NCBI RefSeq assembly: GCF_000195635.1
Contig: NZ_GL882623.1
Span: 1 to 64,000 of the forward strand
Direction of reading: 5' to 3'
Length of the DNA: 64,000 nt
DNA from: Bacteroides fluxus YIT 12057
Lineage (GTDB): Bacteria > Bacteroidota > Bacteroidia > Bacteroidales > Bacteroidaceae
Position numbers and translations under genes: made by a program. Below the pieces are notes generated by a model. It made no database searches. It saw only the letters and a program-made list of their open reading frames with translations, and had not been told where the DNA came from. Shown piece by piece: positions 27,401-35,258 of this stretch; positions within the stretch are counted from its first letter, which is position 1, and each line of letters opens with the position of its first letter.

Positions 27401-28998
27401 TCGAGCATTTCCCTTTGCGGATTGCCAACGCCTTCGTTCCGGACCGGATGGTTTCCTTTACAGGAGACGTTGATGGCGGCATGTATATTTACGGCCCGTT
27501 GGAGAAACCTCAAATGCATGGGGACATTTCATTGGACAGTGTATCTGTATATGCCCGTCAGGCAGGCGCGCGCTATTGGTTTGACAACCGGCCGTTGCAG
27601 ATAAAGGACAATCAGCTGATATTTGACAAGTTCGCTATTTATACTACCAGCAAGAATCCGTTTACGGTAGATGGCAAGGTTGATTTCCGTAACCTGGAGC
27701 GTCCCACTGCCAATCTTAATTTGTTGGCCGAGAACTATACCCTGCTGGATGCTCCCCGTACCCGCGAAAGCCTGGTTTACGGCAAGGTATTCGTCGATCT
27801 CCGTGCCACGGTGAAAGGGCCTCTTGATGCGTTGACCATGCGTGGGAATATGAACTTGTTGGGCAATACCAATGTAACGTATGTTTTGACAGATTCTCCT
27901 TTGACCGTGGAGGACCGCCTTGACGGGCTGGTAACCTTTACCTCCTTCAATGATACTACCTCCGTTAAGGAGAGCGAGACTCCTGCCATGTCTTTGGGAG
28001 GGCTGGAGATGTTCATGTCCGTCCATATTGACGATGCGGTCCGCCTTCGTGCCGACCTTAGCCCTGACCGCAGCAAGTTTATAGAATTGGAAGGTGGCGG
28101 TGACCTGAATATGCAATACACTCCACAAGGAGATATGAGCCTCACCGGCCGTTATACCCTTTCGGGCGGTATCATGAAATATTCGTTGCCCATCATCCCG
28201 TTGAAGGAATTCCAGTTCAATCCCGGCAGCTACGTGGATTGGCGCGGCAATATCATGAATCCTACCTTGAACCTGAAGGCTACCGAACGCATGCGTGCTT
28301 CTGTAGCCGATGCGGATGGCGGTGACGGCTCGCGCATGGTTAATTTCGATGTATCCATTTCAATCAAGAACCGTCTGGAATCACCGGAACTGATCTTTGA
28401 CATTTCCGCTCCCGATGACGCCACTGTCGAAAATGAATTGCAGGCTATGGGTGCGGAAGAACGCAGCAAGCAGGCCATTACCATGCTTGCTACCGGTATC
28501 TACCTCAACAATAGCGGTAAAGGTGGAGGCCTGACAATGGGAGCGGCATTGAACAGTGTGTTGCAAAGCCAGATTAACTCTTTGACCGGCAATCTGAAAA
28601 ACGCTTCTCTCAGTATGGGGATTGAAGACCGTACTTCGTCCGAAACGGGCGATAAGCAAACGGATTATAGTTTCCGTTATTCGCAGCGCTTCTTCAACGA
28701 CCGCATACAGATTGTGATTGGCGGCAAGGTATCTACCGGTGCCAATGCTACGAACGACGTCGAGTCATTCATCGACAATATTTCTCTGGAGTATCGCCTG
28801 GATGTATCCGGGACCCGTTATATCCGTGTATTCTATGACAAGAACTACGAAAGCATACTGGACGGTGAAATCACAGAAACGGGGGTAGGTCTTGTGCTTC
28901 GCAAGAAGATGGACCGGCTGGGTGAGCTTTTTATCTTCAGGAAGAAAAAGAACAAAGTGGCGGGACAACAAGAAGAAAAGGGACAAAGTAGGAAGTGA
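24412..28998 (+). CDS. tamB: Translocation/assembly module TamB-like protein
   Basis: A very large (1528-residue) AsmA/TamB-class protein anchored in the inner membrane by one N-terminal helix (about 8-30, LWVLLTPITLFIILMILLYV). The remainder is a long run of amphipathic beta-strands that in this family forms a periplasm-spanning hydrophobic groove for lipid transport and outer-membrane protein assembly. The C-terminal about 400 residues have the DUF490/TamB character (GKVFVDLRATVKGPLDAL, YTLSGGIMKYSLP, FNPGSYVDWRGNIMNPTLNLKA). The next gene encodes an Omp85-type lipoprotein, completing a TamA/TamB-like pair. The C-terminal tail is Lys-rich. Confidence 0.9.
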   Translation: MRRKWLKIALWVLLTPITLFIILMILLYVPPVQSFIRKQATAIASDATGMDISVERIDLRFPLNLLVRGVLVVQPVDGTAGVQHPDTLLNLESLDVRVQAWPLLKGKVEVDDITLKQVAVNSSNLIEGMRVKGVLGHFFLESHGIDLTKEDAILNTVELSDTHVQVLLADTTDTPEDTTGTAVNWKVALHKLKLKNVSVGLQMPLDSMRMAAHVGNAEIADAAADLKHQFYGWKKFLLTGSSVNYDTGRLDPADSTAIRPAEGFDASHIALRDIRLGIDSVMYYGRNMNAVIREFSMNERSGLSVTSLTGRLFADSSVIRVPSLQLLTPHSEMNFTAQTYWELINIPTTGRLSARFNARIGKQDVLLFAGGLPETFKEAYPFRPLVIHAGTEGNLKQMQISRFTADLPGAFSVSGGGEFWNLTDSLTRNGKMDFEMQTQNLNFLTGLTGVTPDGSVVVPDSMNLVARLGIEGTQCTADLKVKEREGLLGLDASYNLATEAYHANLDINALQVHHFLPKDSIYTLTAHISAKGQGVDMASRKTVAALEASLKELQYGHWNVSGVDLHAGLKSSLATVRLTSDNALLKMHGEADMRLDRRYLDGKLNLEVEELDLHKLGIAPKPMGHPFAFNLGAEARHDSIKLNLDAGDLDFRFRAHSTLEKLLEQSDEFVSILTKQIEERRLDHAALRRVLPSAGMHLKAGNQNPASYFLATQGISYHDLKLSFGFTPQVGINGRTSVHGLHMDSLQLDTIFFAVKQDTARMKLQGGVINGPKNPQFVFRSTLTGEIRNEDAELTVDYVDGKGQTGVLFGVNARPLTEGNGKGNGVVLNLIPAEPVIAFRKFRFVDNSNWIYLHKNMRVYANVDMDSDDGLCFRMQSDRSDSISLQNINVELSRLRLSELSEVLPYMPRLTGLFSAEAKYIQTATSLQVSAEANIDELTYERQQVGDIGLGATWLPGDGGTHYLNTYFMIDNQEVLTADGILTQKNGKDTLEVTTSFEHFPLRIANAFVPDRMVSFTGDVDGGMYIYGPLEKPQMHGDISLDSVSVYARQAGARYWFDNRPLQIKDNQLIFDKFAIYTTSKNPFTVDGKVDFRNLERPTANLNLLAENYTLLDAPRTRESLVYGKVFVDLRATVKGPLDALTMRGNMNLLGNTNVTYVLTDSPLTVEDRLDGLVTFTSFNDTTSVKESETPAMSLGGLEMFMSVHIDDAVRLRADLSPDRSKFIELEGGGDLNMQYTPQGDMSLTGRYTLSGGIMKYSLPIIPLKEFQFNPGSYVDWRGNIMNPTLNLKATERMRASVADADGGDGSRMVNFDVSISIKNRLESPELIFDISAPDDATVENELQAMGAEERSKQAITMLATGIYLNNSGKGGGLTMGAALNSVLQSQINSLTGNLKNASLSMGIEDRTSSETGDKQTDYSFRYSQRFFNDRIQIVIGGKVSTGANATNDVESFIDNISLEYRLDVSGTRYIRVFYDKNYESILDGEITETGVGLVLRKKMDRLGELFIFRKKKNKVAGQQEEKGQSRK

Positions 28999-29014
28999 CA
29001 GGACAATAAACGAT

Positions 29015-31369
29015 ATGAAACGACTGATAATATACATAGTGGGAGTCATGATTCTGGCAGCGTGCTCTACAACGAAGCATCTGCCCGAAGGGGAAGTATT
29101 ATATACCGGACAGAAACCTATGATTGTTGAGAACCGGAGCACCACTCCGGTAGGTGAGACTGCGATGGAGGAAGTGGAGGCGGCGCTTGCCAAGGCACCG
29201 AATAATTCATTTTTAGGCAGTTCGACCCTGCGTATTCCTTTCCCGATGGGGTTATGGATCTATAATGGCTTTGTAAAGTACCAGAAAGGAGTCGGCAAAT
29301 GGATATTCAACCGTTTTGCCGCCACTCCGGTGCTGATGTCTTCCGTCACTCCGGAAATCCGGCAGAAAGCGGCGGCTAACCTGTTGCGTGATTATGGTTA
29401 TTTTAACGGGACGGTCAGCTACAAGACCTTTGTAGATCCGAAGGACTCCCTGAAGGCCAAATTACAATATACGGTGAATATGCGGAATCCTTATTTTATT
29501 GATACGGTGGTTTACCGCGGATTCAGTGACCGTACGCGGCGCATTATGGAATTGTCGCGCCGCCGTTCGCTCATCAGTCCGGGTGAACAGTTTAATGTGG
29601 CCGACCTTGACGGAGAGCGTACCCGTATCAGTACTTTGCTGCGTAATGTGGGCTGTTATTATTTCCGTCCCGATTACCTGACTTACCAGGCTGATACCAC
29701 CCTGGTTCCGGGAGGACACGTCAGCATGCGTATGATACCCGTAGCCGGTATGCCTGCGGTGGCCGAAAAGCCATTCTATGTTGGAAACCAGTCGGTATAT
29801 CTGATGGGCAAACAGGGACAGCAGCCTAATGACAGTATGGACTATAAAGGAATACAAATCCATTATTATAACAAACCGGGGGTACGTCCCAACATGCTTT
29901 ACCGTTGGCTGAATTATCAGGGATACCGTAAAAAACGCCAGGTACAGGACAGTACCGGCATGTCGCGCCGCCGTTCCATGGAAAACCTGTATAGTTTGTA
30001 CAGACAGACGCGCGTGCAGGAGCGTTTGGCCAATGTCGGTATTTTCCGTTATGTGGAAATGCAATATACTCCGCGGGATACGACCTTTGCTTCCGACACG
30101 CTTGATTTGAATATATATGCAGCTCTGGACAAGCCATACGACGCTGAACTTGACTTTAATGTCAAGATGAAGAGCAACAACCAGATGGGACCCGGCGCTT
30201 CCTTCACGGTGACCAAGAACAATGTGTTCGGCGGCGGTGAAAGCTGGAATGTGAAGTTGGACGGTTCGTACGAGTGGCAGACCGGTAAAGACCGTTCTTC
30301 GCTGATGAACAGTTATGAACTGGGTATCTCTACTGCACTGACGTTTCCCCGTGTTGTGTTTCCCCGCATGGGCGATCGTGAATATGACTTCCCGGCGGCT
30401 ACGACTTTCAAATTGTATGCCAACCAGTTGAACCGCGCCAAGTACTATAAGTTGCTGGCGTTTGGCGGCAATGTGACTTACGACTTCCAGCCGAAGCCTA
30501 CCAGTAAACACAGTATCACTCCTTTCCGGTTGACATTCAATGTGCTGAGAGACCCGACACAGGCTTTCAATGACTTGCAGGCGGAGAATCCCGCACTTTA
30601 TGTCAGTTTGCGCGACCAGTTTATTCCGGCTATGGAATATACTTATACATACGACAATGCCTCTTTGCCGCGTAAGCGTAATCCTATCTGGTGGCAGACC
30701 ACTGTTGCCTCGGCAGGTAACATAACTTCTGTTATTTTCCGTGCTTTTGGCGAACCGTTCAATAAAAGAAGAAAAGAACTGCTTGGAGTACCTTTTGCAC
30801 AGTTTCTGAAATTGAACTCGGAGTTGCGTTACCATTACAGGATAGACAAGAACCAGATGATTGCATCGCGTGTTGCAGGCGGTGTCATCTGGTCTTATGG
30901 CAACATGCAGGCTGCTCCTTATACGGAACAGTTCTATATCGGCGGTGCCAATAGTGTGCGTGCTTTCAGCGCCCGCAGTATTGGTCCCGGTGGTTATCCG
31001 CCTGATAAAGAAGACAAGTTCTCTTTCATCAATCATGTGGGGGATATTCGTATGGAGGCCAATGTGGAATACCGTTTCCGCATCATCTCTGATCTTCACG
31101 GGGCAGTCTTCCTGGATGCGGGTAACGTTTGGCTGATGCGTAAGGAAGAGAACCGCCCGCACGGTGAACTCACCTTGAAGAATTTCGCGAAGCAGATAGC
31201 GCTTGGCACAGGAGTAGGATTGCGTTATGACTTGGATTTCCTGGTCTTTCGTCTCGATCTGGGTATCGGGCTGCATGATCCGTATGACACAGGCAAGTCG
31301 GGATATTATAACATTCCTAAGTTCAAGGATAGCATGGCGTTGCATTTTGCAATCGGTTATCCGTTCTAA
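29015..31369 (+). CDS. Omp85/BamA-TamA family outer-membrane lipoprotein
   Basis: Outer-membrane assembly-type protein, 784 residues from the ATG at 29015, chosen because MKRLIIYIVGVMILAACSTTKHLP is a full lipoprotein signal (lipobox LAAC). An upstream in-frame ATG at 28892 lies inside tamB and is rejected. Residues about 30-400 hold POTRA-like segments (IRQKAAANLLRDYGYFNG; RTRISTLLRNVGCYYFRPDYL). The C-terminal half is a 16-strand-type barrel with the Omp85 signature region FYIGGANSVRAFSARSIGPG and a C-terminal aromatic residue. It is 16 bp after tamB, so the two are a unit. Unlike proteobacterial TamA it is a lipoprotein. Confidence 0.9.
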   Translation: MKRLIIYIVGVMILAACSTTKHLPEGEVLYTGQKPMIVENRSTTPVGETAMEEVEAALAKAPNNSFLGSSTLRIPFPMGLWIYNGFVKYQKGVGKWIFNRFAATPVLMSSVTPEIRQKAAANLLRDYGYFNGTVSYKTFVDPKDSLKAKLQYTVNMRNPYFIDTVVYRGFSDRTRRIMELSRRRSLISPGEQFNVADLDGERTRISTLLRNVGCYYFRPDYLTYQADTTLVPGGHVSMRMIPVAGMPAVAEKPFYVGNQSVYLMGKQGQQPNDSMDYKGIQIHYYNKPGVRPNMLYRWLNYQGYRKKRQVQDSTGMSRRRSMENLYSLYRQTRVQERLANVGIFRYVEMQYTPRDTTFASDTLDLNIYAALDKPYDAELDFNVKMKSNNQMGPGASFTVTKNNVFGGGESWNVKLDGSYEWQTGKDRSSLMNSYELGISTALTFPRVVFPRMGDREYDFPAATTFKLYANQLNRAKYYKLLAFGGNVTYDFQPKPTSKHSITPFRLTFNVLRDPTQAFNDLQAENPALYVSLRDQFIPAMEYTYTYDNASLPRKRNPIWWQTTVASAGNITSVIFRAFGEPFNKRRKELLGVPFAQFLKLNSELRYHYRIDKNQMIASRVAGGVIWSYGNMQAAPYTEQFYIGGANSVRAFSARSIGPGGYPPDKEDKFSFINHVGDIRMEANVEYRFRIISDLHGAVFLDAGNVWLMRKEENRPHGELTLKNFAKQIALGTGVGLRYDLDFLVFRLDLGIGLHDPYDTGKSGYYNIPKFKDSMALHFAIGYPF

Positions 31370-31381
31370 AAGAACGTTTTT
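31361..31381 (+). terminator. Short terminator-like hairpin overlapping the Omp85 stop codon
   Basis: CGTTCT (31362-31367) pairs with AGAACG (31371-31376) and is followed by a T5 run. The stem is only 6 bp. Confidence 0.4.
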
Positions 31382-31492
31382 GAATGAATTATGCTAAAGA
31401 ATGGACTAAAACTCGATATGAGCAGTCATAAATTTTTGTACATTTGCAGCAGTTATCAACAATGATACACTAACCTTTTAATAATAACTGAT

Positions 31493-32404
31493 ATGAAACC
31501 AACTTTATTCTTACTGGCAGCCGGTATGGGCAGCCGTTATGGTGGCTTGAAACAATTGGACGGACTGGGTCCTAACGGCGAAACTATTATGGATTATTCT
31601 ATTTACGATGCTATCAATGCCGGGTTCGGTAAGCTCGTCTTTGTAATCCGTAAAGACTTTGAACAGGATTTCCGTGATAAAATCATCTCTAAATATGAAG
31701 GTCATATCCCGTGTGAAATGGTATTCCAGGCTTTGGATGCACTTCCCGAAGGATTTACCTGCCCGGCAGACCGTACTAAGCCTTGGGGTACCAACCATGC
31801 TGTAATGATGGGTGCCGATGTAATCAAGGAACCGTTTGCTGTCATCAATTGTGACGACTTCTACGGCCGCGACTCATTCCAGGTGATGGGTAAATTCCTT
31901 TCTGCGCTTCCCGAAGGTTCCAAGAACGTATATTCTATGGTAGGTTTCCGCATCGGCAATACTCTGAGCGACAGCGGTACCGTTTCCCGCGGTCTTTGCG
32001 GAACAGATGCAAACCATCTGCTGACTTCCGTAGTAGAACGTACCAAGATCCAGCGCATGGACGGTGAAGTGAAGTACATTGACGACAATGGCGAATGGAC
32101 GGCTACTTCCGAGAACACTCCGGTCAGCATGAACTTCTGGGGCTTTACTCCCGATTATTTTGCTTATAGCCAGGAGTTCTTCAAGACATTCCTCAGCGAT
32201 CCGAAGAATATGGAAAACCTGAAGAGCGAATTCTTCATTCCGTTGATGGTGGATAAGTTGATTAACGACGGTACTGCAACTTGTGAGGTACTTGACACTA
32301 CCAGCAAATGGTTCGGTGTGACTTATCCGGAAGATCGCCAGAGTGTGGTCGATAAGATTCAGGCGTTGGTTGATGCGGGCGAATATCCTGCAAAACTGTT
32401 CTAA
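31493..32404 (+). CDS. Nucleotidyltransferase family protein (GalU/RmlA type)
   Basis: A 303-residue GT-A-fold nucleotidyltransferase that probably activates a sugar phosphate with NTP. The family loop is LAAGMGSRYGGLKQLDGLGPNG at the N-terminus (LAAGxGxR), with a later acidic metal site in FAVINCDDFYGRDSF. PWGTNHAVMMGADVI resembles the base-binding strand. Specificity for sugar or nucleotide cannot be read by eye; GalU-like UTP or RmlA-like dTTP activity are both possible. It is monocistronic: a TACATTTG -7 element lies at 31439 and a strong terminator follows. Confidence 0.82.
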   Translation: MKPTLFLLAAGMGSRYGGLKQLDGLGPNGETIMDYSIYDAINAGFGKLVFVIRKDFEQDFRDKIISKYEGHIPCEMVFQALDALPEGFTCPADRTKPWGTNHAVMMGADVIKEPFAVINCDDFYGRDSFQVMGKFLSALPEGSKNVYSMVGFRIGNTLSDSGTVSRGLCGTDANHLLTSVVERTKIQRMDGEVKYIDDNGEWTATSENTPVSMNFWGFTPDYFAYSQEFFKTFLSDPKNMENLKSEFFIPLMVDKLINDGTATCEVLDTTSKWFGVTYPEDRQSVVDKIQALVDAGEYPAKLF

Positions 32405-32425
32405 GGACTGATAGCCGAAAAATAG

Positions 32426-32467
32426 AAGGATCTGTCTCTTCAAACAAGGGGCAGATCCTTTTTTTTG
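32426..32467 (+). terminator. Strong rho-independent terminator
   Basis: A 15-position stem (32426-32440 with 32446-32460, two G-T wobbles) around a CAAAC loop, followed by a T8 run. Confidence 0.9.
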
Positions 32468-32523
32468 AATATATATATTCCCTACATTTGTACCTTCAAC
32501 TAAAAAAAGAAAGACAACCTGTA

Positions 32524-32979
32524 ATGAAAGACGACTTCAACTACCAATCTGTCCCTCTCAACTACCTTCATTGTTTCAACGGGAAGTGCCCGCGCAGGAA
32601 CGAATGCCTCAGACATCTGGTCGCATTGCATGCCCCCGAATCCGTTGTTGCCGTAAAGGCGCTGAATCCCGCCGCCTATCCCAAGGATACCGCTTCCTGC
32701 CCTTATTTCCGCAGCAACCGTAAGCTGCGCCTGGCATGGGGAATAGATGCCATGTTCGACAAGATTCCCTATACCCTTGCCTTGGACCTGAAAAGCCGGA
32801 TACGCCGCATCTACTCTAAAAGCACCTATTACCGTATTCTGCACCAGGAGCGTCCGCTTCCTCCGGGAGAACAGGAGGAAATTGCCCGTATCTTCGCGCA
32901 CAACGGGGTTGGGATAGCTCCCGAATTCGACAGATATACCGAAGGATACGATTGGGACGAACATCTTTTGCCGGGATAG
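32524..32979 (+). CDS. DUF6078-like small cytoplasmic protein
   Basis: A 151-residue protein starting at the ATG at 32524 (MKDDFNYQSVPLNYLHCFN); the in-frame start at 32488 lies almost at the preceding -7 box (TACATTTG, 32483-32490) and is rejected. Four Cys residues in the first half (HCFNGKCPRRNECLRHL and TASCPYF) suggest a metal-binding or structural cluster. The C-terminal half is helical and basic (KSRIRRIYSKSTYYRIL). I associate it with the DUF6078 family of Bacteroides, whose function is unknown. It stands alone between two terminator- or repeat-bearing gaps. Confidence 0.75.
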   Translation: MKDDFNYQSVPLNYLHCFNGKCPRRNECLRHLVALHAPESVVAVKALNPAAYPKDTASCPYFRSNRKLRLAWGIDAMFDKIPYTLALDLKSRIRRIYSKSTYYRILHQERPLPPGEQEEIARIFAHNGVGIAPEFDRYTEGYDWDEHLLPG

Positions 32980-33054
32980 GAGGGCGTTGGTGCAATGTGC
33001 TTGTAGCCAGCCGGATATGAGTTCCATGGTTTCTTCCGGTAGTGGAACTCTGTT

Positions 33055-33125
33055 CTCATAACGACTGAATGCCTTTCCCATAACGACTGAATACCTTTCC
33101 CATAACGACTGAATGTACTTCCCAT
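33055..33125. repeat. Three tandem 22-nt repeats
   Basis: The core CATAACGACTGAAT recurs at 33057, 33079 and 33101 with the variable 8-nt spacers GCCTTTCC, ACCTTTCC and GTACTTCC; a fourth partial copy (CCATTCC) follows. It is non-coding, in the 293-bp gap between the DUF6078 gene and the ABC-F gene. Confidence 0.85.
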
Positions 33126-33235
33126 TCCCACTGGGGCTGCCTTGCGTCATGATGGTGGCGGTTGCGGGCTGTCCGGGGAAAAGGTTCCGGAAAGATTTAT
33201 GTGAGCCCGCGATGTGGCATAACGCTGAAAATCGT

Positions 33236-33243
33236 TACCTTTG
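33236..33243 (+). promoter_or_regulatory. Probable -7 promoter element for the ABC-F gene
   Basis: TACCTTTG is a full -7 match 29 nt before the ATG at 33273. The best upstream partner is a weak TGTG 19 nt away (33213-33216). Confidence 0.4.
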
Positions 33244-33272
33244 CAGTCCTGAACACTAATTTCATTGACATT

Positions 33273-35231
33273 ATGATATCCGTAGAAGGACTGAAAGTCG
33301 AATTTAACGCCACACCCTTGTTCGAAGACGTTTCTTACGTCATCAATAAAAAAGACCGCATAGCCCTTGTGGGCAAGAATGGTGCGGGCAAATCTACCAT
33401 GCTCAAGATATTGGCCGGTATCCAGCAACCCACATCCGGTGTTGTCGCCGTTCCCCGCGAATGTACCATCGGCTATCTGCCCCAGGTGATGATACTCAGT
33501 GACGAGCGTACCGTCATGCAGGAAGCCGAACTCGCTTTCGAGCATATTTTTGAGATGCAGGCCGATATCGAGCGCATGAACCGACAGCTTGCCGAACGTA
33601 CCGATTATGACAGCGAGGACTATCAAAAGCTGATCGATCGCTTTACCCACGAGAACGAACGTTTCCTGATGATGGGCGGTACCAATTATCGTGCCGAAAT
33701 AGAGCGTACGCTCCAGGGATTGGGCTTTGCCCGCAAGGACTTCGACCGTTCCACGAGCGAGTTTTCCGGCGGATGGCGCATGCGTATCGAACTGGCCAAG
33801 TTGCTGCTCCGCCGTCCGGACGTGTTGCTGCTTGATGAGCCTACCAACCACCTTGACATAGAGAGCATCCAGTGGCTGGAGAACTTCCTTGCCACACGGG
33901 CCAATGCGGTAGTACTGGTCAGCCATGACCGGGCTTTCCTGAATAATGTCACCACCCGTACCATTGAAATCACCTGCGGGCGTATTTATGATTACAAAGT
34001 GAAGTATGACGAGTTTGTGGTACTTCGCAAGGAACGCCGCGAACAGCAGCTCCGCGCTTATGAAAACCAGCAGAAGCAGATACAGGACACGGAGGATTTC
34101 ATCGAGCGCTTCCGCTACAAAGCCACCAAGGCGGTGCAGGTGCAAAGCCGCATCAAGCAACTCGAGAAGATAGAACGTATCGAAGTGGATGAGGAGGACA
34201 ACTCCTCCTTGCGCTTGAAGTTCGTGTGCAGCAGCCGCAGCGGCAATTATCCCGTTATCTGCGAGGACGTTGCCAAGGCATACGGCAACCATGTGGTCTT
34301 CCATGACGTAAACCTTACGATTAACCGGGGCGAGAAGATAGCCTTCGTAGGCAAGAACGGTGAAGGTAAATCTACGCTCGTGAAATGTATCATGGATGAG
34401 ATCAGGGACTATACCGGAAAGCTCACGTTGGGACATAATGTGCAGATAGGGTATTTTGCCCAGAACCAGGCGCAGCTGTTGGATGGGAACTTGACGGTAT
34501 TCGATACAATCGACCGTGTGGCGGTAGGGGATGTCCGTCTTAAAATCCGTGATATCCTCGGTGCCTTCATGTTTGGCGGAGAGGCTTCGGACAAGAAGGT
34601 GAAAGTTCTTTCGGGTGGCGAGCGAACCCGCCTCGCTATGATTAAGCTTTTACTGGAACCGGTAAACTTCCTTATCCTCGATGAACCGACGAATCATCTT
34701 GATATGCGCTCCAAGGATGTGCTGAAAGATGCTATCCGCGAATTTGACGGTACGGTGATAATTGTCAGCCACGACCGTGACTTTTTGGACGGCCTTGCGA
34801 CTAAAGTATATGAGTTCGGTGGCGGACTGGTGAAAGAACATCTCGGAGGCATCTATGATTTCCTTCAAAAGAAACAGATAGAGAGCCTGAACGAATTGCA
34901 GAAATCTCCTACCTTGTCCGCTTCGCCGATTACTGCCAAGACCGCAGAAGCAGAAAATGTTGCCCCTTCGGATAACAAACTTTCTTATGAAGCCCAGAAA
35001 GAACTCAACAAGAAACTCAAGAAACTGGAGCGCCGTGTGGCAGACTGTGAGGCTGAAATAGAACAGACCGAATCTGCCATTGCCATTCTTGAAGCTAAGA
35101 TGGCTACCCCGGAGGGTGCATCGGACATGGCTCTTTATGAGCAGCATCAGAAGCTGAAAAAACAACTGGACTGTGTAATGGAAGAGTGGGATGAGGCTTC
35201 GAGTGAATTGGAAGAAGCAAAGAAACAGTAA
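33273..35231 (+). CDS. ABC-F family ATP-binding protein
   Basis: Soluble tandem ABC ATPase of the translation-factor (ABC-F) class, 652 residues from the ATG at 33273. The in-frame start at 33162 would read through the promoter and is rejected. The two nucleotide-binding domains have Walker A GKNGAGKST and GKNGEGKST, signatures FSGGWRMRI and LSGGERTRL, and Walker B LLLDEPTNHLD and LILDEPTNHLD. A linker helix (about 240-300, FIERFRYKATKAVQVQSRIKQL) separates them, and the C-terminus is a charged coiled coil (about 575-652). There are no membrane segments, so it acts on the ribosome rather than as a transporter. The subgroup (YdiF/Uup-like) is uncertain. Confidence 0.92.
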   Translation: MISVEGLKVEFNATPLFEDVSYVINKKDRIALVGKNGAGKSTMLKILAGIQQPTSGVVAVPRECTIGYLPQVMILSDERTVMQEAELAFEHIFEMQADIERMNRQLAERTDYDSEDYQKLIDRFTHENERFLMMGGTNYRAEIERTLQGLGFARKDFDRSTSEFSGGWRMRIELAKLLLRRPDVLLLDEPTNHLDIESIQWLENFLATRANAVVLVSHDRAFLNNVTTRTIEITCGRIYDYKVKYDEFVVLRKERREQQLRAYENQQKQIQDTEDFIERFRYKATKAVQVQSRIKQLEKIERIEVDEEDNSSLRLKFVCSSRSGNYPVICEDVAKAYGNHVVFHDVNLTINRGEKIAFVGKNGEGKSTLVKCIMDEIRDYTGKLTLGHNVQIGYFAQNQAQLLDGNLTVFDTIDRVAVGDVRLKIRDILGAFMFGGEASDKKVKVLSGGERTRLAMIKLLLEPVNFLILDEPTNHLDMRSKDVLKDAIREFDGTVIIVSHDRDFLDGLATKVYEFGGGLVKEHLGGIYDFLQKKQIESLNELQKSPTLSASPITAKTAEAENVAPSDNKLSYEAQKELNKKLKKLERRVADCEAEIEQTESAIAILEAKMATPEGASDMALYEQHQKLKKQLDCVMEEWDEASSELEEAKKQ

Positions 35232-35258
35232 TCACTTTATAACAAAATTTTTTATTGT

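Noticed and set aside
29462..31345. Long antisense open frame (627 codons) opposite the Omp85 gene; similar ones opposite the S9 peptidase (14018-15592), tamB (24586-26379) and the M13 peptidase (35523-37211)
   Set aside because: Composition lacks protein-like domains and each lies fully opposite a clearly conserved gene; these are codon-usage shadows.
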